Shown: positions 4,662 to 10,810 of the stretch, one piece after another | Numbering within the stretch: position 1 is the stretch's first letter | Layout of the letters: every line of letters starts with the position of its first letter | Origin: Candidatus Moraniibacteriota bacterium | GTDB lineage: Bacteria > Patescibacteriota > Minisyncoccia > Moranbacterales > UBA9337 | NCBI GenBank assembly: GCA_018400055.1 | Contig: JAGYNK010000057.1 | Location: forward strand, 1-10,810 | DNA: 10,810 nucleotides | Direction of reading: 5' to 3' | Made by a program: the position numbers and the translations under genes | Notes under the pieces: model-generated | The model's database searches: none | The model's input: the letters and a program-made list of their open reading frames with translations, nothing else | What the model was told of the DNA's origin: nothing

Positions 4662-7274
4662 ATGGATATAAATAAACTCACTGCCAAAAGCCAAGAAGCT
4701 TTAAAAAAAGCGCAGGAAATCGCTTTAGCTAAAAACCAACAGCAAATGGATATTTTTCATTTGTTGAGCGCTTTAATTTCACAAGAAGATTCCATAGTAC
4801 CGATCGTTTTAAAGAAAATAGAAGCGGATGCGGAAAAAATAAAAAGCGAGATTGATAGTGAAATTAAAAAATATCCCCAAAGCAGCGGGGGAGTGATGGG
4901 TCAGATTTACATTACTCCTTTTTTGGCACAAATTTTAGACCAAGCAGAAAAAGAGATGGATAAAATGAAAGATGAATTTATTTCCACTGAACATCTTTTT
5001 TTGGCGTTTCTGGTTATTTCTTCCAAAGCCAAAGAATTGCTGGAAAAATACAATGTAAATTATGAAAATGTTTTGAAAATACTTTCACAAGTGAGGGGAG
5101 GACAAAGGGTGGACAGCCCGGAACCGGAAGGAAAATTTCAGGTTTTGGAAAAATACGCTGTTAATTTAACCCGCTTGGCGCGAGAAGAAAAACTGGATCC
5201 GGTAATCGGTCGTGATGATGAAATCAGAAGGGTTATGCAAGTTTTAAGCCGCCGAACCAAAAACAATCCCGTACTTATCGGGGAAGCGGGAACGGGAAAA
5301 ACGGCCATCGCGGAAGGCCTGGCGCAAAGAATAGTATCCGGAGATGTTCCTGAAAATCTGAAAAACAAGGAGATTATCGCTCTTGATTTGGGATCATTGC
5401 TAGCTGGCGCTAAATTCAGAGGAGAGTTTGAAGACCGCTTAAAATCCATTCTCAAGGAAATTGATCGCTCCATGGGAAAGTTTATATTATTTATTGATGA
5501 ATTACATACTTTAGTGGGAGCCGGAGCCGTAGAGGGAGCGCTGGACGCTTCCAATATGCTGAAACCGGCCTTAGCTCGAGGAAAAATGAGAACTATTGGC
5601 GCCACCACTCTTAAGGAATATCAGAAATATATAGAAAAGGACGCAGCTTTGGAACGCCGTTTTCAGCCGGTTTATGTCAGTGAACCCGACACGGAAAACG
5701 CCATTGCGATTCTTAGGGGAATCAAAGAAAAATACGAGCTTTATCATGGAGTGAAAATTACCGATGATGCCGCGCAAGCAGCAGTAAAACTTTCACAGAG
5801 ATATATAACTGACCGTTATCTTCCGGATAAAGCGGTAGATTTAATAGACGAGGCCGCTTCTTCTTTAAGAATGGAAATTGATTCTATGCCTGCGGAATTA
5901 GACCAAATGGAAAGAAATATACGACGTCTGGAAATTGAGAAAAAAGCTTTAAAAAAGGAAAAAGACGGAGAAACCAAAAAGAAAATTGAGCAAATAAACA
6001 AAAGGCTGGCAGAAATGAAAGAGCAATCTAAAAAAATGACCATGCAATGGAAAACAGAAAAGGATTTAATAATTTCCATCAGAAAATACAAGAAGGAAAT
6101 TGATAAGCTTAAATCGGAAGCGGAAATTCTGGAAAGAAAAGGAGAATTGGATAAAGTAGCGGAAATCCGATATGGAAAAATTCCCGATTTAGAAAAAAGA
6201 ATCGCAAGTGAAGAAAAAAAGCTTAATAAAATTCAAGAAAAAGGATCCGTTTTAAAAGAGGAAATCGATGAAGAAGATATTGCCAAGGTGGTTTCCCGTT
6301 GGACGGGAATTCCGGTTTCGCGAATGATGCAAAGCGAGTTGGAAAGATTAGCCGACATAGAAAAAGAAATCAAGGAAAGGGTAGTGGGGCAAGACGAAGC
6401 TGTAAGTTCCGTAGCTAACGCCATTCGCCGTTCACGGGCAGGTATGTCCGAAGAAGAAAAACCCATCGGCTCATTTATTTTCTTGGGTCCGACTGGAGTG
6501 GGAAAAACAGAGCTGGCTAAAACTTTGGCGGAATTTTTATTTGACGATGAAAAAGCTTTAATAAGACTGGATATGAGTGAGTATATGGAAGCACATTCCG
6601 CTTCCAAAATTATCGGCTCTCCTCCCGGCTATGTCGGCTATGAAGAAGGGGGGCAGTTGACCGAGATAATCCGCCGCCGACCTTACAGTGTAATCTTATT
6701 GGATGAAATTGAAAAAGCTCATCCTCAAGTTTTTAATATCCTGCTACAAATTATGGATGACGGACGTTTAACCGATGCCAAAGGAAGAACCGTTAATTTT
6801 AAAAATACGGTTATTATTATGACATCCAATTTGGGTTCGGATTTAATTTATAAAATGAAAGAAGTGGGATTCAAAGGAAAAAGAAGCAAAGATACTCTCA
6901 GTGAAAAAGACTTAAAAGAAAAAATAATGCTCAGCTTGAGAGAAAATTTTAAGCCGGAATTTTTAAACAGATTGGACGAAATAATTATCTTTCATCCGCT
7001 TACCAAAAAAATGCTGGAAGAAATCGTGGGTTTGCAATTAAAGGAAGTTCGGGAAAGGTTGGAAGAAAAAAACATCAGTTTATTTGTCTCATCTGAGGTT
7101 AAAAAATATCTGACTCAAAAAGGCTTTGATCCTTCTTATGGAGCTCGCCCCCTCAAGAGAGTTATCCAAAAAGAAATACTGGACGGATTAGCCCTAAAAA
7201 TCATTGAAGGAAAAATAAAAGAGGGAGAAAAGCTTAAAGCCAAATTGAAAAAAAATAAAATAATTTTTCAGTAA
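4662..7274 (+). CDS. clpB: ClpB protein disaggregase (two-domain AAA+ ATPase)
   Basis: The 870-residue product has ClpB architecture and length. An N-domain (about 1-145) precedes NBD1, with Walker A GEAGTGKT (207-214), Walker B FILFIDE (274-280) and Arg finger ALERRF (329-334). A full coiled-coil M-domain follows (about 410-535). NBD2 has Walker A GPTGVGKT (609-616), Walker B VILLDE (677-682) and Arg finger region FLNRLDE (767-773). The long M-domain distinguishes ClpB from ClpC/ClpA, and no ClpP-binding tripeptide loop is evident, so it probably works with DnaK to extract chains from aggregates. Substrate loops are KFRGEFE (251-257, Phe where many ClpBs have Tyr) and GYVGYEEG (656-663). ATG 4662 has no Shine-Dalgarno. 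It is first in a same-strand series with the membrane protein, HtrA-like protein and IscU. Confidence 0.96.
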   Translation: MDINKLTAKSQEALKKAQEIALAKNQQQMDIFHLLSALISQEDSIVPIVLKKIEADAEKIKSEIDSEIKKYPQSSGGVMGQIYITPFLAQILDQAEKEMDKMKDEFISTEHLFLAFLVISSKAKELLEKYNVNYENVLKILSQVRGGQRVDSPEPEGKFQVLEKYAVNLTRLAREEKLDPVIGRDDEIRRVMQVLSRRTKNNPVLIGEAGTGKTAIAEGLAQRIVSGDVPENLKNKEIIALDLGSLLAGAKFRGEFEDRLKSILKEIDRSMGKFILFIDELHTLVGAGAVEGALDASNMLKPALARGKMRTIGATTLKEYQKYIEKDAALERRFQPVYVSEPDTENAIAILRGIKEKYELYHGVKITDDAAQAAVKLSQRYITDRYLPDKAVDLIDEAASSLRMEIDSMPAELDQMERNIRRLEIEKKALKKEKDGETKKKIEQINKRLAEMKEQSKKMTMQWKTEKDLIISIRKYKKEIDKLKSEAEILERKGELDKVAEIRYGKIPDLEKRIASEEKKLNKIQEKGSVLKEEIDEEDIAKVVSRWTGIPVSRMMQSELERLADIEKEIKERVVGQDEAVSSVANAIRRSRAGMSEEEKPIGSFIFLGPTGVGKTELAKTLAEFLFDDEKALIRLDMSEYMEAHSASKIIGSPPGYVGYEEGGQLTEIIRRRPYSVILLDEIEKAHPQVFNILLQIMDDGRLTDAKGRTVNFKNTVIIMTSNLGSDLIYKMKEVGFKGKRSKDTLSEKDLKEKIMLSLRENFKPEFLNRLDEIIIFHPLTKKMLEEIVGLQLKEVRERLEEKNISLFVSSEVKKYLTQKGFDPSYGARPLKRVIQKEILDGLALKIIEGKIKEGEKLKAKLKKNKIIFQ

Positions 7275-7381
7275 AAATCATAAGCGCGCCATCTCGTTTT
7301 CACTAAAAATAACCACCCTGAAAGTCCTTCTGCTAAGAGGTTAGTTTGCTTGTCAAAACGGCGATTGGAAATAATAATATC

Positions 7382-8122
7382 ATGTTTTTTTATTTTCCAG
7401 CCTTTTTTTACGCTCTGATATTCCTAGCCGGATTGGAAATAATCATTTATTCTCCAGGCTTATTTATTCCGGGAATAATCGCTTTAGCAATTTTTTCTCT
7501 TTGGAATTCCAAGAAAATAGGCAAAAGATGGCTTTTTTTGATTGTTCCAACTATTTTATCGCTATCTTCCGTCACTCTTCTTTATTTTATTGATATTTAC
7601 GCTGAAAAGCATTTATTTGCCATATTAAGCGTTTTCCTTTATTATTTGGCGCTTTTAAGCACTTATAGACTGAGAAATTACATTAAAGACCAGACAGCCG
7701 CAGGATTGCTTATGGCTTCTGCTATCGCAGCCATTTTCTTTTTTTACTCATCCAGCTATGGGATTTACCTTAATTTTGCCATAAATTCTTGGGTTTTAAT
7801 TTTATTGTATTTTTGGGCCACTTTTCCAATTAGTTATCAATGCCTTAAAATAATAAGGATATCACAGCAAAAACCGGTTTTAACTTATAGCCTTTTATTG
7901 GGGATGATAATGGCGGAAATCGCCTGGATGATAACTTTCTGGCCTTTCGGGTACTTGACAACCGGAGTAATCGCCCTTATCTTTTATTATGCGCTATGGG
8001 ATCTGATTCGGAGCCATTTTCTTAATTTACTTTCCAAAAATAGAGCTATGGCTAATATTATACTTTTCAGTTTTCTTGTGATTCTTATTCTGGCTAGTTC
8101 CAAATGGCTTCCTAGCGTTTAA
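7382..8122 (+). CDS. Multi-pass membrane protein of unknown function
   Basis: About seven hydrophobic segments span a 246-residue protein (from ATG 7382). The first begins MFFYFPAFFYALIFLAGLE and others carry motifs such as WPFGYLTTG near the last third. Short basic loops (NSKKIGKRW; RLRNYIKDQ) suggest where the cytosolic side lies. I do not recognise a family; proteins of this type are common as hypotheticals in CPR genomes. The start is uncertain: an in-frame TTG at 7346 has AAGAGG 5 bases upstream and would add 12 residues (LVKTAIGNNNI before the Met), but other large genes here use ATG without a ribosome-binding site, so ATG 7382 is preferred. It follows clpB by about 107 bases and precedes the HtrA-like gene by 41, so co-transcription with the latter is likely. 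Confidence 0.75.
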   Translation: MFFYFPAFFYALIFLAGLEIIIYSPGLFIPGIIALAIFSLWNSKKIGKRWLFLIVPTILSLSSVTLLYFIDIYAEKHLFAILSVFLYYLALLSTYRLRNYIKDQTAAGLLMASAIAAIFFFYSSSYGIYLNFAINSWVLILLYFWATFPISYQCLKIIRISQQKPVLTYSLLLGMIMAEIAWMITFWPFGYLTTGVIALIFYYALWDLIRSHFLNLLSKNRAMANIILFSFLVILILASSKWLPSV

Positions 8123-8140
8123 TTTAAATAATTTTAATCT

Positions 8141-8154
8141 GATCGCGATCGCGA
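8141..8154. promoter_or_regulatory. Overlapping GC-rich palindromes before the HtrA-like gene
   Basis: GATCGCGATC (8141-8150) and TCGCGATCGCGA (8143-8154) are perfect palindromes built on iterated GATCGC, in a very AT-rich spacer. The run ends 9 bases before ATG 8164. It contains GCGATCGC, the cyanobacterial HIP1 octamer, which is likely a coincidence. It may be an operator or methylation target, or fold at the 5' end of the message. Confidence 0.45.
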
Positions 8155-8163
8155 GATAAAAAA

Positions 8164-9315
8164 ATGGGAAAAATTAAAAAAATATTCAAATGGGCATTTA
8201 TTTTGACGCTTATTTTCTTAATAGGCGGAATAGGAGGGGTAATTATAGACCACTCTGTTTTACCTAAACTAACCAGTTACGATTATTTCTCCAAGCTTAA
8301 TTTCATCCAAAAGGCGAATGAGAATGTGACTATAATAAATAAAACGGAACAAGTAACCATAATGGAACAAAATTCCATTAATGAAATCGCTTCTCGCGCC
8401 GCTACGGCAACGGTCAAGGTGGTATCTTATTCCGATTCTAATGAATTGTCCGGCGGAGAAAAAAACATCAAAAGCGGCTTGGGTATAATTGTTGCCAGCG
8501 ACGGATTAATCGTAACTCACCGAAGAGTTATTTTGGAAAAAGAGGCTAGTTATAAGATCTGGACTTTTAATGAGAACGAATATGAGGCTAAGCTCTTAAA
8601 CATAGACGAATTCACCGATTTGGCTTATTTTAAAATTGACGCCTCCAATCTTCCCGTTATTTCTTTCGCCAACTCTGATGATTTTGAGTCAGGGAAAAAA
8701 ATAATCGCCATCGGGAATTATTTTGATGAATATCAAAATATTTTTTCCGCGGGTTTTTTGAGCGGATTCAATAGAACTTTTAATCTGTCGGGAAAAACGG
8801 TTTCGTCTTCTGAAAAATTGGAAGGCGTTTTTGAAACCAGCTTCGCCAACCAACCGGAATATTTGGGAGGACCTATTGTAAGTTATAGCGGAGAATTGGT
8901 TGGAATAATCGGTTCAATTGCCATAGACAATCAAGATAAATATTTTCAAATACCTTCCAATTCGGTTAAAGAATCTTTGAACCTGGCAATTGGAAATAAA
9001 TTGGAAGAAAGAGCTTCTTTGGGAGTTTATTATTGCGCTTTGACTAAAATTTGTGCGGAAAAAGAAAAGGTTAACAGAGATCGAGGCGCTTTAATTTACG
9101 CTCCTTCGGGCAGACAAGGATTGGCTGTTATGGACAACAGCTCGGCGGAAAAAGCCGGAATTAAAATAAACGATATTATCATAGCCATTGATAAAAAAGA
9201 AGTTAATTTGGACAACCCTCTGTCTAATTTGGTAAGTCATTACAAGAAAGGGGAGCAGGCAGAGTTGTTAATAATTAGAAACGGAGAAGAAATTAAACTG
9301 AAAGTAGATTTCTAA
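8164..9315 (+). CDS. Catalytically dead HtrA-like (pseudoprotease) membrane protein with PDZ domain
   Basis: This 383-residue paralogue of the 845-2149 protease has an N-terminal membrane segment (about 8-28), a trypsin-like fold (about 70-275) and a PDZ domain (about 285-383). It aligns end to end with the intact copy, including LG-x-x-Y and GAL motifs at the PDZ entry. The catalytic residues are not conserved. TNKHVV of the active copy is THRRVI (His to Arg121), and GNSGGPL is EYLGGPI (Ser to Leu234, with the oxyanion-hole Gly-Asn also lost). Only the Asp remains (Asp152 in TDLAYFKI). It should be unable to cleave by the serine mechanism and probably binds peptides or partners through its PDZ. 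Cys291 and Cys297 at the PDZ entry have no counterpart in the active copy, which has no cysteine. The frame is intact and host-like, so it is not a decaying pseudogene. It has no Shine-Dalgarno. Confidence 0.88.
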   Translation: MGKIKKIFKWAFILTLIFLIGGIGGVIIDHSVLPKLTSYDYFSKLNFIQKANENVTIINKTEQVTIMEQNSINEIASRAATATVKVVSYSDSNELSGGEKNIKSGLGIIVASDGLIVTHRRVILEKEASYKIWTFNENEYEAKLLNIDEFTDLAYFKIDASNLPVISFANSDDFESGKKIIAIGNYFDEYQNIFSAGFLSGFNRTFNLSGKTVSSSEKLEGVFETSFANQPEYLGGPIVSYSGELVGIIGSIAIDNQDKYFQIPSNSVKESLNLAIGNKLEERASLGVYYCALTKICAEKEKVNRDRGALIYAPSGRQGLAVMDNSSAEKAGIKINDIIIAIDKKEVNLDNPLSNLVSHYKKGEQAELLIIRNGEEIKLKVDF

Positions 9316-9325
9316 AATAATCTAG

Positions 9326-9331
9326 TATAAT
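9326..9331 (+). promoter_or_regulatory. Possible -10 box for the iscU-like gene
   Basis: A perfect TATAAT lies 42 bases before the preferred ATG 9373. No good -35 stands 16-18 bases upstream, so the box could be chance in AT-rich DNA. If real, iscU has its own promoter in addition to any read-through from the HtrA-like gene. Confidence 0.3.
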
Positions 9332-9372
9332 TTTTAGAAATTTAGGTTGCGGGTTATAAGTTGTATAAAATT

Positions 9373-9756
9373 ATGCAATATTCACAAAAAGTAATTCAGC
9401 ATTTTATCCATCCTCAAAACTGGGGAAAATTGAAAAACGCCAACGCCAAAGCTGTTGTTCGCAATCCAATCTGCGGAGATTTGATGCGCTTGTTCATTAA
9501 GATTGAAAAAAACAAGAGGGAAGAGGAAATAATAAAAGACATAAAATTTGAAACTTTGGGTTGCGGAGCAGCCATTGCCACTTCTTCAGTTATGACCGGA
9601 ATAGCCAAGAACAAAACATTGGAACAAGCTATGAAAATAAGCCTGAAGGATATATCCGATGAGCTGGAAGGTCTGCCGCCTGCCAAAAGGCATTGCGGGA
9701 AATTAGCCATCAACGCTTTGCGGAAAGCGATAAAAAAGTATAAAAAGAGAGCATGA
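9373..9756 (+). CDS. iscU: IscU/NifU-N-type iron-sulfur cluster scaffold
   Basis: This cytosolic scaffold is where sulfur from a cysteine desulfurase and iron assemble into clusters. The preferred start is ATG 9373 (127 residues, beginning MQYSQKVIQHF), which matches the usual IscU N-terminus; the frame could also start at TTG 9361 (131 residues). All active-site residues are present: Cys34 and Asp36 in NPICGDLM, Cys64 in TLGCGAA, and His107-Cys108 in RHCGKLA. LPPAK (101-105) corresponds to the LPPVK motif by which IscU binds the HscA chaperone in Escherichia coli; no hscA or hscB is visible here. The usual neighbours iscS and iscR are absent too. It lies 57 bases after the HtrA-like gene. 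The ferredoxin at 214-417 is a plausible client or electron donor. Assignment to the IscU/NifU-N family is secure; IscU versus SufU-type naming is less so, though it lacks the SufU insertion. Confidence 0.92.
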   Translation: MQYSQKVIQHFIHPQNWGKLKNANAKAVVRNPICGDLMRLFIKIEKNKREEEIIKDIKFETLGCGAAIATSSVMTGIAKNKTLEQAMKISLKDISDELEGLPPAKRHCGKLAINALRKAIKKYKKRA

Positions 9757-9830
9757 AGTGTATTTATATTTAGTTATTTTGACAACATTATACAAGAGGG
9801 AAACAATAAGAATAGTAATTCTAAAAAATA

Positions 9831-9836
9831 AGGAGG
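9831..9836 (+). promoter_or_regulatory. Consensus ribosome-binding site of the 79-residue gene
   Basis: AGGAGG, within AAGGAGG, lies 6 bases before ATG 9843. A consensus -35 hexamer TTGACA is present upstream (9779-9784), but no acceptable -10 follows at 16-19 bases. Confidence 0.7.
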
Positions 9837-9842
9837 ATTGTC

Positions 9843-10082
9843 ATGGGTAATTTTATTTTATTGTCAGCAACTGAAAGAAGTCGTTGTGAAACCAAAAAAG
9901 ATATTGAAATCCTTCGGAAATTTTCTGAAGAAAGGGAAGTGAAGAATAATGAAGAGCATGAGATTTTAAGAAAGTATGAAAATCAAGGTATCGTTCGTAT
10001 ATATTTAAAAAGTTTTAAGTGGCGTAAAACTTTTGCTGTTTTAACTGAAAGAGGCAGGGGATTACTAGGTGTTAAAAATTAA
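9843..10082 (+). CDS. Small protein, possibly a winged-helix fragment, 79 residues
   Basis: A strong RBS fixes the start. The N-terminal half is charged and helical, with a short internal repeat EILRKF (22-27) and EILRKY (40-45). The C-terminal half, from HEILRKYENQGIVRIYL to AVLTERGRGLLG, has the helix, two-stranded wing and final helix pattern of the last part of winged-helix domains; LTERGRGLL is typical of such ends. The recognition helix would be short and a complete domain would need more residues N-terminal, so this may be a minimal or truncated DNA-binding protein. No exact family is recognised. The next gene begins 26 bases later with its own RBS, suggesting a two-gene operon. Its style (strong RBS, small size) differs from the upstream iscU series. 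Confidence 0.55.
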   Translation: MGNFILLSATERSRCETKKDIEILRKFSEEREVKNNEEHEILRKYENQGIVRIYLKSFKWRKTFAVLTERGRGLLGVKN

Positions 10083-10094
10083 TGAGAAAACACT

Positions 10095-10100
10095 AAGGAG
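10095..10100 (+). promoter_or_regulatory. Ribosome-binding site of the 117-residue gene
   Basis: AAGGAG at 10095-10100 lies 8 bases before ATG 10109, in the short gap after the 79-residue gene. Confidence 0.6.
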
Positions 10101-10108
10101 AAAATCAT

Positions 10109-10462
10109 ATGAGATCCTTAACGCATTTGCCGGAAGATTCCATTCAACTATCACAAGAACATTTGGAATTACTATGCAAGACTTTTTATTACAACTTCAC
10201 ACAAGAAGACTTACTGGATGAGGTGTTAAATATAGAAGATCAAAAAACTTTCATAGAGATCTTTAAAAAAATAAAGTCTGAAAAAAAACATAATCAGATA
10301 TTAAAATTAAATTACATTGCATCTCCAATTATATTATATAAACTTGCAGTATCAGGAATAGAAGTGTATGCCATCGAAAATAAAAGTGGTAATACGGGAG
10401 AAAGTCCTTCTTTCTCCTTTCACAGTATTTTTAGTGCATTTTTTATTGTTATTTCCAAATAG
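10109..10462 (+). CDS. Unrecognised small protein, 117 residues
   Basis: The start is supported by AAGGAG with an 8-base spacer and by tight linkage to the preceding gene. Residues 1-90 look like a genuine globular, mainly helical protein: SIQLSQEHLELLCKTFYYNF, an acidic helix EDLLDEVLNIED (33-44), a basic linker KKIKSEKKHNQ and a hydrophobic end ASPIILYKLAVSGIEVYAIE. The last 27 residues (from NKSGNTGESP, then Ser/Phe-rich FHSIFSAFFIVISK) are low in complexity and read across an 8-bp perfect hairpin, so the natural C-terminus may have been altered by a frameshift. No family is recognised. An intrinsic terminator follows the stop. The 79-residue gene upstream could be its regulator. Confidence 0.55.
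   Translation: MRSLTHLPEDSIQLSQEHLELLCKTFYYNFTQEDLLDEVLNIEDQKTFIEIFKKIKSEKKHNQILKLNYIASPIILYKLAVSGIEVYAIENKSGNTGESPSFSFHSIFSAFFIVISK
10397..10417 (+). repeat. Perfect 8-bp hairpin within the 3' end of the 117-residue gene
   Basis: GGAGAAAG (10397-10404) and CTTTCTCC (10410-10417) pair perfectly around TCCTT. Only TTT follows, so it would be a weak terminator. It lies inside the reading frame, about 45 bases before the stop. Confidence 0.55.
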
Positions 10463-10468
10463 TCATAC

Positions 10469-10513
10469 AGCTGTTTTTCTTAACCTAAAAGGGAAGAGGG
10501 AGGCAGCTTTTTT
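10469..10513 (+). terminator. Intrinsic terminator after the two small genes
   Basis: AGCTG (10469-10473) pairs with CAGCT (10504-10508), and TTTTTCTT (10474-10481) pairs with AAGAGGGA (10494-10501) using G-U pairs, with a GG bulge and a 12-base loop. Six T residues (10508-10513) follow. It begins 7 bases after the stop of the 117-residue gene, where the end of a 9843-10462 transcript would be expected. Confidence 0.6.
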
Positions 10514-10536
10514 AATATATATTTAATATATACATA

Positions 10537-10564
10537 GTGTCGCACTTTGTATATTTTGCGACAT
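10537..10564. other. Symmetric 28-bp site with XerC/XerD-like 11-6-11 layout
   Basis: Arms GTGTCGCACTT (10537-10547) and TTTTGCGACAT (10554-10564) flank central TGTATA (10548-10553), the same central hexamer as Escherichia coli dif. The inner TGTCGCA and TGCGACA are perfectly complementary and centred on that hexamer. The arms match dif only partly (5 of 11 left, 7 of 11 right by my alignment). It could equally be a repressor operator. Being located just beyond a terminated small-gene pair would suit an integration or resolution site. Confidence 0.35.
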
Positions 10565-10656
10565 TAATGATTGGTTTAGAATTTATTAACAGCACTTATC
10601 GCAAAAACTCTTCTAAAAAATAAAAAGGCCAATTATGTTTTATAAGTATTTATTTT

Positions 10657-10695
10657 GTATCAATTTACATCAAATGAGTGATACATAAATGTATC
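10657..10695. promoter_or_regulatory. Cluster of GATAC/GTATC half-sites
   Basis: GTATCA (10657-10662) and TGATAC (10679-10684) form one inverted repeat. The second half-site is also part of GATACATAAATGTATC (10680-10695), a 7-bp perfect dyad around AA. Overlapping dyads with a shared half-site look like binding sites for a dimeric regulator. Confidence 0.35.
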
Positions 10696-10810
10696 TGAAA
10701 AAGAGTTAAGTTTTAAAAAATTATTTTTTATGAATATATGTTTCATTAATGTTAGATTTCACAGCGTTGTTTATAGTTTTTCTTTATATTCCCTTTATGT
10801 CATTCCGGAA

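Larger units (their letters stand above)
10514..10810. other. AT-rich 3' spacer with symmetric sites; no gene seen
   Basis: With the terminator this is a gene-free end of about 348 bases. It holds the 28-bp symmetric site at 10537-10564, a cluster of GATAC half-sites at 10657-10695, and the last 21 bases, which resemble 522-542. A frame from ATG 10730 stays open to the window edge (27 residues) but has no RBS and a composition like its surroundings; it cannot be judged without the following sequence. Confidence 0.5.

Noticed and set aside
5138..6607. Minus-strand frames across clpB
   Set aside because: They are shadows of a highly conserved AAA+ gene with no protein-like features of their own.
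9414..9713. Minus-strand 99-codon frame over iscU
   Set aside because: The plus frame carries all IscU active-site motifs; the minus frame is its shadow.
9779..9784. Consensus TTGACA as a -35 for the 79-residue gene
   Set aside because: No -10 better than about half matching follows at an acceptable distance; mentioned only in the RBS entry.
10730..10810. Frame open from ATG 10730 to the window edge
   Set aside because: Only 27 residues are visible, with no RBS, and the sequence overlaps a repeat; it may be a gene start but cannot be supported.
1..10810. CRISPR array, tRNA, rRNA or insertion sequence
   Set aside because: No regularly spaced direct repeats, no cloverleaf or rRNA-like stretch, and no transposase or integrase frame were seen.

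Overview
The window is AT-rich bacterial DNA using the standard code: TGA acts as a stop in several genes and tryptophan is TGG. The gene set is a single-cluster ferredoxin, two membrane-anchored HtrA-type proteins, a ZIP metal transporter, ClpB, a multi-pass membrane protein of unknown function, and a lone IscU/NifU-N scaffold. Together with compact single-copy spacing and almost no Shine-Dalgarno sequences before the housekeeping genes, this fits a Patescibacteria/CPR-type (Parcubacteria-like) genome. That placement is inferred from gene content and style; no marker gene in the window proves it.

Layout. Bases 1-844 hold the 3' end of an unrecognised gene, a [4Fe-4S] ferredoxin, and a 427-base spacer with a promoter-like TATAAT and an 11-bp leader stem. 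Bases 845-2149 encode an intact trypsin-fold HtrA/DegP protease (His169, Asp200, Ser281, PDZ). It converges, with only 8 bases between stops, on a minus-strand ZIP transporter (2158-2883). A minus-strand 171-residue protein of unknown family follows (3029-3544).

Bases about 3600-4660 are the most unusual part. Two very small minus-strand genes (59 and 63 residues), each with a textbook AGGAGG ribosome-binding site, are each framed by their own perfect 21-bp inverted repeat (3769-3789/4006-4026 and 4085-4105/4389-4409). The two repeat families are related to each other, and all six positions that differ between them are changed in both arms, so complementarity is preserved. Several hairpins and an outer inverted repeat (3754-3768/4434-4450) lie around them. 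I do not recognise this arrangement as a named element.

Bases 4662-9756 are a same-strand series: ClpB disaggregase, a multi-pass membrane protein, a second HtrA paralogue whose catalytic His and Ser are replaced (Arg121, Leu234), and an IscU-type Fe-S scaffold. The theme is protein quality control at the membrane and in the cytosol plus Fe-S assembly. The intact and dead HtrA copies align along their whole length, so the second is probably a PDZ-bearing binding or regulatory protein of the cell surface.

Bases 9757-10810 look accessory again: two small unrecognised genes with strong ribosome-binding sites, a good intrinsic terminator (10469-10513), a symmetric 28-bp site resembling XerC/XerD core sites (10537-10564), and a cluster of GATAC half-sites (10657-10695). 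The last 21 bases match 522-542 at 18 of 21 positions.
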